Part shown: piece after piece, positions 25,395 through 33,665 of the stretch
Layout: each line of letters begins with the position of its first letter
How positions within the stretch are numbered: the first letter of the stretch is position 1
DNA from: Leucobacter salsicius M1-8
GTDB lineage: Bacteria; Actinomycetota; Actinomycetes; Actinomycetales; Microbacteriaceae
Assembly (NCBI RefSeq): GCF_000350525.1
Contig: NZ_AOCN01000008.1
Coordinates: 1-64,000 of the forward strand
DNA length: 64,000 bases
Direction of reading: 5' to 3'
Notes under the pieces: generated by a model
What the model was told of the DNA's origin: nothing
Database searches by the model: none
The model's input: only the letters and a program-made list of their open reading frames with translations
Program-made: the position numbers and the translations under genes

Positions 25395-25688
25395 TTAGCT
25401 CGCGCTAGGTGCATCGCTGGATGTCTCGCCGAGTGTCTCGCTGAGCGGAGTGGGGCAGCGCAGATGAGTCGGCTTGCCGGGCCCACCGCGCGCTACCGAG
25501 TGGTCCTTCATCGGTTCGCTGCAGACCGGGCATTTGGGATTTGCGGGCGGCACGTAGGCCGGCTCGTTCGGATCTCCCAATTGAGCGGCCCCCTCGAACT
25601 GGTACAGGAGCCGACGCACAGCGTTACCAAAGCCCGGCAGTCCGTCCCAGCGAGTCTCATGCCACAGTCGTCTTTTTCGTTCGCGCAC
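25395..25688 (-). CDS. Small hypothetical protein with a zinc-ribbon-like motif
   Basis: A 97-residue basic protein. It has a CPVC pair and a later Cys (NPKCPVCSEPMKDH, then THLRCPTP), which suggests a partial metal-binding knuckle; a fourth ligand may be a His. The start GTG at 25688 has AGGA about 9 nt upstream. It is divergent from the OhrR-type gene, and its start lies within one of two operator-like palindromes, so control by that regulator is likely. No family was recognised. Confidence 0.6.
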   Translation of the reverse strand: MRERKRRLWHETRWDGLPGFGNAVRRLLYQFEGAAQLGDPNEPAYVPPANPKCPVCSEPMKDHSVARGGPGKPTHLRCPTPLSETLGETSSDAPSAS

Positions 25689-25727
25689 AAACGAAATCCT
25701 AACACATCTTGTTTGTGCACTAACGAG
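25676..25727. promoter_or_regulatory. Two inverted copies of an OhrR/MarR operator-like palindrome
   Basis: The plus strand at 25708-25727 reads CTTGTTTGTGCACTAACGAG; the minus strand of 25676-25695 reads TTCGTTTGTGCGCGAACGAA. They share GTTTGTGC-N3-AACGA and sit 32 bp apart (about three helical turns), one over each divergent start region. Confidence 0.6.
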
Positions 25728-25732
25728 ATAGC

Positions 25733-26191
25733 ATGGAGGGCATGGACGCCCTTCCCGAGGATCTACTCGAGCTCGACCAGCAGGTCTGCTTCGCGCTCGC
25801 AGTAGCGAGCCGCAGCGTGATCGGCGCGTACCGCCCGATCCTCGAACCGCTCGGCCTCACTCACCCGCAGTACCTGGTGATGCTCGCGCTCTGGGGCAAT
25901 GCCCCGCTGCGCTTTGGCGAGATTGCCAAGATGCTGCACTTCGACCGCGCGTCCCTGTCGCCCCTCGTGAAGCGACTCGAGCACGCGGGGCTGATCGAGC
26001 GCGTGCCCGTTGAGGGCGACGAGCGCACGTTCGCGCTCATTACCACCGAGGCCGGTCAGGCGCTGCGCGAGCAGGCGCTGTCAGTGCCGCCCGCGGTCAT
26101 CAAGCGCCTCGGGCTCCCCCTTGAGCGACTTGTCGCGCTGCGCAATGAACTCTCGACCGTGATCGCCGCGGTCGGGCCCGTGCAGGCCTAG
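25733..26191 (+). CDS. ohrR: MarR-family regulator, OhrR-type (organic hydroperoxide sensor)
   Basis: A 152-residue winged-helix repressor. The N-terminal LDQQVCFALAVASRSV places a Cys at residue 19 within the exact OhrR context; in OhrR this Cys is oxidised by organic hydroperoxides and releases DNA. Other family segments are YRPILEPLGLTHPQYLVMLA and LHFDRASLSPLVKRLEHAGL (recognition helix and wing). Two operator-like palindromes lie just upstream. Unusually, no ohr peroxidase gene is next to it; the divergent neighbour is the small zinc-ribbon protein. Start ATG 25733; a second ATG lies three codons later. Confidence 0.85.
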   Translation: MEGMDALPEDLLELDQQVCFALAVASRSVIGAYRPILEPLGLTHPQYLVMLALWGNAPLRFGEIAKMLHFDRASLSPLVKRLEHAGLIERVPVEGDERTFALITTEAGQALREQALSVPPAVIKRLGLPLERLVALRNELSTVIAAVGPVQA

Positions 26192-26607
26192 CGCGGGGCA
26201 GCCAAACGCCCGCGCCCGTTACTACACGACTATCCATGCGCAAACAGGTTGGGCAACTTCGCATGGGGCAGGGTAGCCCGAGGCGTTATTTCGCACGCCC
26301 ACGAGCTGCGACTACGCTCATTTACTGCCAGCAATCTTCGACAGGTGATATTTTCCAGCCCGAACTCTACTGAGACCGCTGACCCGACGATTTTCACCAC
26401 AGCTGCGTTTCCGTCGCGCTGCACCGCGCCTGATGGCTTTGTCCTCACCCTGCGCCGTTCCCGACAGCACCGGCGACGCCCGTGGCCCCGATACTCCAGT
26501 GTTCATTTCTGAATGACACGAACCGAACTACAACAATCTGACGTTGGCTGAATGAATCCGGCGCAGTATTGCATCGATTCAGCGGTCGACGCAATGCAGC
26601 AAGGGCA
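26192..26607. other. Intergenic region without a supported gene
   Basis: About 416 bp before the BCCT gene. Short ORFs exist on both strands (26230-26448 and 26249-26512) but show no ribosome sites or recognisable protein features. No riboswitch or hairpin terminator was recognised. It probably holds the BCCT promoter and a long leader. Confidence 0.5.
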
Positions 26608-28263
26608 ATGCGCCCGCCACAGAATGGATTCCCGTTGACTTCTCCTTCTCCGCACACCGTGCGTTCGAGACAAAGCTCAAGTACTGAGCCCGCGCCCGAG
26701 ACCAGCGCCGGCGCTCCTGTAGCAACCGGCCGCAACATCGACTGGCACGTTGCGGGCTGGAGCATCGGAATCCTCGCGGCATTCGTCATCGCGGCACTGG
26801 TGGTCCCAGACGTCGTCGCTGAGGGTGTCAACGTGGGCTTCACCAAGGCCGCTGCTTGGTTCGGGCTCTACTGGCAGTACCTACTCCTCTTCACGTTCTT
26901 TGTGGCCGTCGCCCTCATCTTCACTCCCTGGGCCAAGGCCCGCCTCGGCGGCCTCAAGTCGCCCGAGTACAGCCGCTTCAAGTGGGTGGCGATGATCATG
27001 ACCACGCTGCTCGCCGGCGGCGGCGTGTTCTGGGCGGCCGCCGAGCCGCTCTACCACTACATGTCGGTGCCCCCGTTCTTCGAGGATGTTGAGCAGGGTT
27101 CGATGGAGGGCGTCTTTGCTGCCCTCGCCGCAAGCTTCGTCGACTGGGGCTTCTTGGCCTGGGCCATTCTCGGGTCGCTGGGCGCGATCGTCATGATGAT
27201 CGCTGCCGAAAAGGGGCTTCCCATGCGCCCCCGCAGCTTGCTGTACCCGATTCTCGGCAAGAAGGCGGCAACGAGCCGGATCGGCGCCTTCGTTGATGTC
27301 GTGTGCATCATCTCGGTGGCAGCCGGCACGGTGGGGCCCATCGGGTTCCTCGGGCTGCAGATCTCATACGGGCTCAACTTCCTCTTCGGCATCCCGGACG
27401 TCTACTGGGTACAGCTCATCATCATTGCTGTGCTTACTGCGGTCGCCGGCGTGAGCGTATTCTCTGGCATCAACAAGGGCATCCAGTTCCTGAGCCGGGT
27501 CAACGTTTGGATGGCGCTCGGCCTGATGGCCCTCGTGCTTGTACTCGGCTCAGCCTGGTACGTGATTGAGGGCCTGGTCGGCGGGTTTGGCCTGTACATC
27601 GCAAACTTTGTGCCAATGTCCCTATACCAGGGCGACAGCGCATGGCTCGCGAGCTGGACGGTCTTCTTCTTTGGCTGGTTCCTCGGCTATGCCCCGCTCA
27701 TGGCGATCTTTGTCGCCCGCATCTCGCGCGGCCGCACGGCCCGCGACCTGCTGCTCGGCACCGCCGTACTGCCCCCGATTGCGACCGCGGTCTGGTTCAG
27801 CGTGCTGGGCGGCACGGGCATCTACCTGGACCAGCAGAATCCCGGATCGATCACGGGTGCGCTCGCTGAGGCCGGGCTACCGGCCGCCATCATGGCCATC
27901 ACCTCGGAGCTCCCGATGTCGGTGTTCCTCGCCATTACGTTCCTGGTACTCACGATGACGTTTGTCGCGACGACGACCGACTCCATGTCGTTCGCGATCT
28001 CGCAGTCCTGCGTAAAGGACGATGCCCCGTCGCCGAAGCTGCGACTCACCTGGGCCATCCTGCTCGGCGCAGCCGCAGCCGTGCTGATCTCGATCGGCGA
28101 CGGCGGCATCGGCGCACTCCAGTCAGCGATCGTAATCACAGCCGTACCTGTCGGATTCGTGATGCTGCCGTCGCTCTTCGGCGCTCCCCTCATGCTGCGC
28201 AAGCTGGCCATTGAGCAGGGCATCGTCGGTCCACGCAAGAACGTGACGGCTGACGCGGAGTAA
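26608..28263 (+). CDS. BCCT-family transporter (betaine/carnitine/choline type)
   Basis: A secondary transporter of about 551 residues with twelve helices, importing quaternary-ammonium compounds, often as compatible solutes. Family features are DWHVAGWSIGILAAFVIAAL at helix 1, GLYWQYLLLFTFFVAVALIF, the substrate-region WAAAEPLYHY, and the Trp-rich SWTVFFFGWFLGYAPLMAIF with VARISRGRT after it. The start is uncertain: ATG 26608 is used; TTG 26569 and TTG 26635 are alternatives, none with a good ribosome site. The N-terminal 45 residues are polar and cytosolic. It ends before a very strong terminator. Substrate not decided; the aromatic-box Trp residues fit betaine or choline. Confidence 0.9.
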   Translation: MRPPQNGFPLTSPSPHTVRSRQSSSTEPAPETSAGAPVATGRNIDWHVAGWSIGILAAFVIAALVVPDVVAEGVNVGFTKAAAWFGLYWQYLLLFTFFVAVALIFTPWAKARLGGLKSPEYSRFKWVAMIMTTLLAGGGVFWAAAEPLYHYMSVPPFFEDVEQGSMEGVFAALAASFVDWGFLAWAILGSLGAIVMMIAAEKGLPMRPRSLLYPILGKKAATSRIGAFVDVVCIISVAAGTVGPIGFLGLQISYGLNFLFGIPDVYWVQLIIIAVLTAVAGVSVFSGINKGIQFLSRVNVWMALGLMALVLVLGSAWYVIEGLVGGFGLYIANFVPMSLYQGDSAWLASWTVFFFGWFLGYAPLMAIFVARISRGRTARDLLLGTAVLPPIATAVWFSVLGGTGIYLDQQNPGSITGALAEAGLPAAIMAITSELPMSVFLAITFLVLTMTFVATTTDSMSFAISQSCVKDDAPSPKLRLTWAILLGAAAAVLISIGDGGIGALQSAIVITAVPVGFVMLPSLFGAPLMLRKLAIEQGIVGPRKNVTADAE

Positions 28264-28280
28264 CGACCCCCAAGAAACGA

Positions 28281-28327
28281 CGTGATGGCCGTCGGCAGCG
28301 CATGCTGCCGACGGCCATCACGTTTTT
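28281..28327 (+). terminator. Strong Rho-independent terminator after the BCCT gene
   Basis: Perfect 19-bp stem (28281-28299 with 28304-28322), 4-nt loop, then TTTTT. Confidence 0.95.
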
Positions 28328-28379
28328 GGTGAGCGAGTTAAGGGCAGCGCCAACAGATCAAAGATTCCCAGGATCACGC

Positions 28380-28585
28380 AGACGGCAAGGTGGCCACCCT
28401 CCGGCCGGTCCTGATGGTGGCGAGCAGTGAGGTCACAAACGGGAGCGCCACGATGCACATCAGCGCACAAGAATCGATTGATCGACCTTGGTGAGGCCGA
28501 GCACGAGCAGCGTGATGGCAACGGCGATCACGCCGTCGGAGAATGCTTCGATTCGACCCGGCGGGAGCGTTTCGCTTCGAGTCAT
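28380..28585 (-). pseudogene. TMEM175/DUF1211-family potassium channel remnant
   Basis: From ATG 28585 the minus strand encodes GRIEAFSDGVIAVAITLLVL, which carries the FSDG signature of helix 1 in TMEM175-type channels. The frame stops at TGA 28460-28462 after 41 codons. A second frame just beyond encodes ALMCIVALPFVTSLLATIR, like a later helix of the same family. The middle of the gene is missing and the frames do not join, so it is a decayed remnant. Intact bacterial members are about 200 residues. A 67-codon ORF at 28318-28521 overlaps but shows no family signal. Confidence 0.65.
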
Positions 28586-28686
28586 AGTGAGAGCCTCACA
28601 CGCTCAGTTTACGAGCGCCCACCCGTTGGCCACCATGCCCCTTTTATACGATGCGAGGCCCACCATTCAGCACCATAAAACAACAA

Positions 28687-28718
28687 AGGCCTGATTGGAT
28701 GAATATCCAATCAGGCCT
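28687..28718 (-). terminator. Terminator of the tRNA-Pro gene
   Basis: Perfect 14-bp stem AGGCCTGATTGGAT and complement with a 4-nt loop. On the minus strand it is followed by TTTGTTGTTTT. Confidence 0.9.
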
Positions 28719-28723
28719 AACTG

Positions 28724-28797
<74 letters not shown>

Positions 28798-28910
28798 TTG
28801 TTCCCAAGTGGCGAACCGCTCGAGGCAACCCTTTTATATTACCCACGTCTGGCGCAGAGACGAAATCGAGCCCACCCGGCGAGTCGGACAGGGCCTAGAA
28901 GTCCGACCGC

Positions 28911-29348
28911 TCACCCCTCCTGCTGGTCGCCAACCATCGCTTCGGGCCCAAAACGGAATCGTCGACCGCGCACCGAATCCACGCGAATCCGCACAAACGT
29001 CGGCTTGACGGTTGACACCATCGGCGCAAGTGGCAATTGTTCGACGGCCGCAAGCTCTGCGTCACCAGTCACCACTTCAGCCCGCCCGTGCACGACGACA
29101 CTCCACCCCCGCTCGGCGTTGAAGCGGTCCACCTCGAGCGCCACCGAGTTATTGATGGTGAGCCCCGAGAGTTTGCTGCCCGCGGCTGTGCGAAACACCA
29201 GCGAGGCATCATCAACCACAAAGTTCAATGGCACGATGTCTACGACGTCACCGACGTGCGTCACGAGCCGCCCCACACTCTCCAAGCTCAGCAGCTTCCA
29301 GCATTCCTCTTCGGTGAGCACAATGACAGGTACTTCGTTGCGGTCCAT
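28911..29348 (-). CDS. Pyridoxamine 5'-phosphate oxidase-like flavin-binding protein
   Basis: A 145-residue split-barrel protein of the PPOX superfamily. The pattern is EECWKLLSLESVGRLVTH at the start, IVPLNFVVDD and FRTAAGSKLSGL in the flavin/F420-binding strands, NNSVALEVDRF, and a GWSVVVHGRAEVV strand. Proteins of this size are often F420- or heme-binding oxidoreductases or FMN-binding proteins; the cofactor cannot be told from sequence. The ATG at 29348 is chosen; its ribosome site is crowded (GAGG only 2 nt before the ATG). Divergent from the NUDIX gene, 45 nt apart. Confidence 0.82.
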   Translation of the reverse strand: MDRNEVPVIVLTEEECWKLLSLESVGRLVTHVGDVVDIVPLNFVVDDASLVFRTAAGSKLSGLTINNSVALEVDRFNAERGWSVVVHGRAEVVTGDAELAAVEQLPLAPMVSTVKPTFVRIRVDSVRGRRFRFGPEAMVGDQQEG

Positions 29349-29381
29349 GCCCTCATTCTCACCCAAACGCCGCGCGCCCGC

Positions 29382-29387
29382 TACGCT
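29382..29387 (+). promoter_or_regulatory. -10-like hexamer TACGCT for a leaderless start
   Basis: TACGCT ends 6 nt before the ATG at 29394, and no Shine-Dalgarno sequence is present. Confidence 0.5.
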
Positions 29388-29393
29388 GAAAGC

Positions 29394-30308
29394 ATGAGCG
29401 ACCTCCGAAACTCCGGCGATGAATGGTTGACCGCCGCAGACGGCGGTCGTTATTGGGGCCGCTTTGGAGCGGCAGGCCTACTCGCGGTCGACCACGCGCG
29501 AGACGAGGGTCGCGGCGCAATTCTGCTGCAGCACCGCGTGACTTGGAGCGACCACGGCGACACCTGGGGCATCCCCGGCGGCGCACGCCACGAGGGCGAA
29601 CCACCCATCGACGCGGCAATCAGGGAATCCCAGGAGGAGGCGGGCGTGCCTGACAACTGCCTGCGTCCCCGCTTCACGCACGTTCTCGACCGCGGCGGCT
29701 GGGCGTACACCACGCTCATCGCCGAGGTCACCACGCCCTTTGAGCCCGAGATCACCGACGCCGAGAGCCACGCCCTCGCCTGGGTGCCCATCCACGAGGT
29801 GACCAACCTGCCGCTTCATCCCGCATTCGCGGTGAGCTGGGAGATCTTGAAACCGCTCCTCGCAGCAGCACCCGCGGTCATCGTTGACGCGGCAAACGTC
29901 ATCGGCAGCGTCCCCGACGGCTGGTGGAAGGATCGTCGCGGGGCCGCCGAGAAGCTCCGCGACCGGCTAGACCTTTTGGCTGCGTCGCCGCGCGGCCTGC
30001 GCTCGGGGTTTGTCGGCGTACCCGAGGCTCGCGTGCCGGGCCTCGACCGCGTGTTCCCCGACTGGATCATGGTCACCGAGGGCGTCGCCCGCGGCATTGC
30101 GCAGGGCGAGCATGTACGGATCGTTGATGCCGATGTGCTGGGCGACGACACGATCGTCACCGAGACCGACGCACGAGCCGCCCTCGGGGCCCTCGTCGCG
30201 GTCACCACAAGCGATGCTGAGCTGAAGGTGCGCGTGGGAGCCGCGGGAGCCGCGAGCATCCATGGCGCGCAGACGCTGCTGCGCATCCTTCCTCAGCTCA
30301 CTCCGTAG
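29394..30308 (+). CDS. NUDIX hydrolase fused to a C-terminal NYN/PIN-like domain
   Basis: A 304-residue two-domain protein. The first half is a NUDIX pyrophosphohydrolase with a complete Nudix box at about residues 63-85 (G-x5-E-x7-RE-x2-EE-x-G; GGARHEGEP, then AIRESQEEAGV). The second half starts AVIVDAANVIGSVPDGWWKD and has Asp-containing strands (VRIVDADVLGDDTIVTETD), which resembles the VDgaNV opening and acidic sites of NYN/PIN-type nucleases; this second assignment is an inference. Such a fusion could sanitise nucleotides or process RNA. It is monocistronic with a leaderless-type start; the stop is 7 nt from the convergent rraA gene. Confidence 0.8.
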   Translation: MSDLRNSGDEWLTAADGGRYWGRFGAAGLLAVDHARDEGRGAILLQHRVTWSDHGDTWGIPGGARHEGEPPIDAAIRESQEEAGVPDNCLRPRFTHVLDRGGWAYTTLIAEVTTPFEPEITDAESHALAWVPIHEVTNLPLHPAFAVSWEILKPLLAAAPAVIVDAANVIGSVPDGWWKDRRGAAEKLRDRLDLLAASPRGLRSGFVGVPEARVPGLDRVFPDWIMVTEGVARGIAQGEHVRIVDADVLGDDTIVTETDARAALGALVAVTTSDAELKVRVGAAGAASIHGAQTLLRILPQLTP

Positions 30309-30314
30309 TGGGCA

Positions 30315-30797
30315 CTACTCCCCCGCTAACTTCGTAACCAGCACGCCGTCCTCGTCACACCACACGAAGGCACCGGGTTCGAACCGGACCCCGGCGAATT
30401 CGACCGGCACATCGAGCGAACCCGCACCAGTCTTAGTCGACTTTGCGGGGTTTGACCCCAGTGCCTTTACCCCGAGCGGGAGGGTTCCGATCGCTACGCG
30501 GTCACGAATCGCGCCGTTGACAACCAGCCCAGACCAGCCGTTGTCGGCAGCGAATCCAGCAATCATGTCGCCGACGAGAGCCGTCTCGAGCGAGCCCGAA
30601 CCGTCGATGACGAGGACTGCGCCTTCACCCGGGGTCTGGAGCACTTCTTTGACCAGTGCATTGTCTTGGAAGCAGCGCACGGTGCGTACCGGGCCCGAGA
30701 ATCCAGTGACACCTCCAATGTCCTGCAGCTGCAGGGCGAGCGATTGCAGCTCGTGCCCACGCTCATCGTAGAGATCGGCGGTGCTGATTTCGGCCAT
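30315..30797 (-). CDS. rraA: RraA-family protein (regulator of RNase E activity / HMG aldolase fold)
   Basis: A 160-residue protein of the RraA/MenG-like family. The N-terminal EISTADLYDERGHELQSL is the usual RraA opening, followed by GEGAVLVIDGSGSLETALVGDM, GLVVNGAIRDRVAIGTLPLG (RraA core with the Arg-Asp pair) and the closing GAFVWCDEDGVLVT. Family members bind RNase E in E. coli, or act as class II aldolases in other bacteria; either is possible. The ATG at 30797 has GGAGAG upstream. Its promoter region shares a TGTACA-rich interval with the tetR gene. Confidence 0.88.
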   Translation of the reverse strand: MAEISTADLYDERGHELQSLALQLQDIGGVTGFSGPVRTVRCFQDNALVKEVLQTPGEGAVLVIDGSGSLETALVGDMIAGFAADNGWSGLVVNGAIRDRVAIGTLPLGVKALGSNPAKSTKTGAGSLDVPVEFAGVRFEPGAFVWCDEDGVLVTKLAGE

Positions 30798-30911
30798 TAC
30801 AGGTTCTCTCCTCTCCCGCGCCGCAGCTTTGCGGCGGGACAGCCCCCACGCTACCCGTTGCCGCCGACAATCGGGTACTCGATTAAGCGTGCACTGCAAC
30901 ACTCCGCAAGA

Positions 30912-30939
30912 TGTACAAACGTACATGTACACATGTACA
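30912..30939. promoter_or_regulatory. TGTACA array (TetR-type operator candidate)
   Basis: TGTACA occurs at 30912, 30926 and 30934. GTACATGTAC at 30921-30930 is a perfect palindrome. The block lies between the divergent rraA and tetR genes, 87 nt before the tetR start. Confidence 0.5.
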
Positions 30940-31025
30940 CTAGACCTAGCGCGCTCACACTGGGCTGCCGCTCGCCCATACCCAAAGACAGCGCACCGTC
31001 TCAACACACCACGTCAGGAGCCACA

Positions 31026-31604
31026 GTGAATGCCACACCTGTTCGCACCACCCCTCGGCGTCGTGACCCCGAGGCCCGCCGCCGTGAGATTCTCGTCGCC
31101 GCGAGCGAGCTCGTGGTCGAGAACGGCGCAGCGAGCCTCACCCACCGCGCCGTCGCCGCGCGCGCAGGGGTTCCGCTTGGATCCACCACTCAGCATTTCG
31201 CGTCAATCGACGATATTCGAGAGGCGGCTCTGCAGCTGCTCGCCGACGAGATCGATGAATCTCTCGCGCGCATGGAGCTGTACATCGATCACGTGCGCGA
31301 AAACCTCGACCCTCTCATTGACGAGTTCTGCCACTTCCTCAGCGATCCACGCGCTATCAACGCCGACATTGCGCTCATGACCACGGGCACCACCGATCCG
31401 CACTTGCGTGCGCTTGCCCTGCGTTGGACGGACAGGCTCATCGAGCTGCTCTCACGCACGCTCGGTACAGCACGTGCCACCGCGATCGCGACCTATTACG
31501 ACGGCGTCACGATTCACGCGGGCCTCCATGAGCAGCCCCTCGATCGCGAAACGATCAAGCGCACGGTGCAAGCCCTGATGGCTATGCCGGATCCGGCCCC
31601 CTAG
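31026..31604 (+). CDS. TetR-family transcriptional regulator
   Basis: A 192-residue regulator. The helix-turn-helix (DPEARRREILVAASELVVEN, then LTHRAVAARAGVPLGSTTQH) follows the TetR pattern with GVPLGSTTQHF in the recognition region. The C-terminal domain is helical and contains the ligand pocket. The start GTG at 31026 has AGGAG 5 nt upstream. It is 53 nt before, and probably co-transcribed with, the drug-efflux gene, which it is likely to repress through the TGTACA block. Ligand not known. Confidence 0.88.
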   Translation: MNATPVRTTPRRRDPEARRREILVAASELVVENGAASLTHRAVAARAGVPLGSTTQHFASIDDIREAALQLLADEIDESLARMELYIDHVRENLDPLIDEFCHFLSDPRAINADIALMTTGTTDPHLRALALRWTDRLIELLSRTLGTARATAIATYYDGVTIHAGLHEQPLDRETIKRTVQALMAMPDPAP

Positions 31605-31657
31605 CCAAGTTTCTCCCCGCAGTCCCCAATTCGCTGATTCGAAAGGCCCTAAGGCAC

Positions 31658-33190
31658 ATGTCCTCCGCCAACATCCAATCGCTCTCGCGCACTCGCCGCT
31701 GGGCCGCCGTCGCGGTCCTCACGGCGAGCCTGCTCGTGATCATGATGGACATGACGATCCTCAACATCGCGCTGCCCGAAATGGCCGCCGAGTTGCACCC
31801 CGACTCGGACCAGCAGCTGTGGATCATCGACGTGTATTCACTCGTGCTCGCGGGCCTGCTCGTGCCGTTCGCCGCGATCGCGGACCGCTGGGGCCGCAAG
31901 CGCATGCTGCTGCTGGGCTACCTCATCTTTGGTGCGGCGTCGCTGCTGATTCTGTGGGCGCCGACCGCCGACGCGGTTATCGGTGTGCGAGCGATTCTCG
32001 GCGTGGGCGGCGCAATGATCATGCCCACGACGCTGTCGCTCATTCGTGTGATCTTCACCGACCCAAAGGAGCGCGCCACCGCGCTGTCGATCTGGGCGGC
32101 TGTGTCAGGCCTGGGCGCCGCCATTGGGCCGCTGCTCGGCGGGTTCCTGCTTGAGCATTTCTCGTGGCACGCGGCCTTCCTCGTCAACGTACCCCTCATG
32201 ATTGTTGCGTTCATCGCGGGTGTGCTGTTGCTGCCCGAGTCACGCGTCAAGAACCCCGGGCGCCTCGACTACCTCGCGGCGGTGCTCGCGCTCGTGGGCA
32301 TGACGCTCACCATCTGGGCTATCAAGATGTTCGGCAAGACCGCCAGCCTCACCGCCATCGATGCGTGGATCGCGCTACTCGCGGGCCTCGCGCTACTCGC
32401 CTGGTTCGGCGCACGCTCGGTGCGCAGCAAGAACCCGCTGCTCGACCTGCAGCTGTTCCGCAGCCGAGTGTTTTCTGCCGGCATCATTGCGGCCCTCGGC
32501 TCGATGTTCGCTATGGCTGCGGCGATGCTGCTGCTCGCACAGTGGCTGCAGCTCGTCAACGGCGCGTCCCCCATCGAGGCCGGTCTGCAGATGCTGCCCA
32601 TCGCGATCACGAGCGCGCTCGCCTCGCTCGCCGCCCCCGCGGCCGCTCGCAAGATCGGCACACGCGCCGTGCTCGCGGGCGGCATCGCCATCGCGGGTCT
32701 CGGCATGCTGATCCTCGGCATCTCCCCCGGCGGCCTCGACATCGGCGTGATCTTCCTCGCGCTCGCCCTCATCGGCGTCGGCATGGGGTCGCTTGCCATC
32801 GGCTCCGCCATGATCATGATGGGCTCCCCCGAAGAGAAGGCTGGCAGCGCGGGCGCCCTCGAAGAGACTTCGTACGAGCTGGGTGCCGTGCTCGGCGTCG
32901 CGATCCTCGGCAGTATCTCAGCACTGATCTACCGGGCCGAGCTCACACTCAGCCCCGCGATCAAGCCCCTCACGGACAAGCTCTCCTGGCAGGCACACGA
33001 GTCGCTGGGAGCTGCGGTCGCAATTGCTGAAGACGCGAAGCTGCCGGATCTCGCCCGCGCCGCGGGCGATGCCTTCACCCATTCGCTGCAGATCACGGGC
33101 ATCACCGGCGGCCTGATCATGTTTGTGGCCGGCGCCGCGGTGTTCATCATGACCCCGAAGGGCACCGATATCTCGGCTGCCCAGCACTAG
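31658..33190 (+). CDS. MFS multidrug efflux transporter, DHA2 (14-TM) family
   Basis: A 510-residue membrane antiporter. The hallmark motif D1 LLVIMMDMTILNIALPEMA in helix 1 and motif A DRWGRKRMLLLGYLIFG define DHA2 (QacA/SmvA-like) drug exporters; the antiporter motif C region, ISIWAAVSGLGAAIGPLLGG-like, is also present (here ALSIWAAVSGLGAAIGPLLG). Fourteen helices are visible. The ATG has AAGGCAC just upstream. Together with tetR it forms a typical drug-inducible efflux pair. Likely substrates are cationic biocides or dyes, by family only. Confidence 0.92.
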   Translation: MSSANIQSLSRTRRWAAVAVLTASLLVIMMDMTILNIALPEMAAELHPDSDQQLWIIDVYSLVLAGLLVPFAAIADRWGRKRMLLLGYLIFGAASLLILWAPTADAVIGVRAILGVGGAMIMPTTLSLIRVIFTDPKERATALSIWAAVSGLGAAIGPLLGGFLLEHFSWHAAFLVNVPLMIVAFIAGVLLLPESRVKNPGRLDYLAAVLALVGMTLTIWAIKMFGKTASLTAIDAWIALLAGLALLAWFGARSVRSKNPLLDLQLFRSRVFSAGIIAALGSMFAMAAAMLLLAQWLQLVNGASPIEAGLQMLPIAITSALASLAAPAAARKIGTRAVLAGGIAIAGLGMLILGISPGGLDIGVIFLALALIGVGMGSLAIGSAMIMMGSPEEKAGSAGALEETSYELGAVLGVAILGSISALIYRAELTLSPAIKPLTDKLSWQAHESLGAAVAIAEDAKLPDLARAAGDAFTHSLQITGITGGLIMFVAGAAVFIMTPKGTDISAAQH

Positions 33191-33221
33191 GAGTACCGGC
33201 TAGCGACGGTACCTAGGTACG

Positions 33222-33266
33222 ACGGCATCGGGCAGGGGTTGGTACCCTCGCCCGATGCCGTTCTTC
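33222..33266 (+). terminator. Terminator after the efflux transporter gene
   Basis: 12-bp stem ACGGCATCGGGC / GCCCGATGCCGT, extended inside by AGGG/CCCT pairing, then TTCTTC. Confidence 0.8.
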
Positions 33267-33335
33267 GTTGGGGTGCGTAGCGTTGAAGACATCACCGACA
33301 GCGGCTACTCGCCGCGCGACAGAAAGGTTCGCACC

Positions 33336-33665
33336 ATGCACGCGACCGCCCAGCACTTTACTGCCATGCAACCCGAGACCCCAACGAACCCCGCTGCTCC
33401 TACGAACCCCGATACCACTCGGGGGTTCGCAATCACCAGCTTCGTGCTCGGCATCGCCTCTGTGGTGAGCGGCTGGACCTTCTTCGTTCCCGTCGCTGGG
33501 CTCGTCTTCGGCATCATTGCGCTGCGCCGTCAGACGACTGAACGCACCCTCGCGCTGTGGGGCGTGTGGCTGAACGCCGCGATGCTCGCCCTAACCGCCC
33601 TCGCGGTAGTGTTCTTCGTCATCGTGGTGTCACTCGGCTTGTTCGCGCTGCCGTTCGCGGTCTAG
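33336..33665 (+). CDS. Small DUF4190-type membrane protein
   Basis: A 109-residue protein with a Thr/Pro/Asn-rich N-terminus and two helices. The pattern GFAITSFVLGIASVVSGW, then VAGLVFGIIALRR and ALWGVWLNAAMLAL, is the DUF4190 signature. The ATG at 33336 has GAAAGG 9 nt upstream; an earlier start at 33255 would fall in the terminator. Function unknown. Its last 36 bp overlap the end of the convergent DUF817 gene. Confidence 0.78.
   Translation: MHATAQHFTAMQPETPTNPAAPTNPDTTRGFAITSFVLGIASVVSGWTFFVPVAGLVFGIIALRRQTTERTLALWGVWLNAAMLALTALAVVFFVIVVSLGLFALPFAV

Noticed and set aside
28318-28521. 67-codon minus-strand ORF near the TMEM175 remnant
   Set aside because: It overlaps the BCCT terminator and has no family signal; part of the decayed region.
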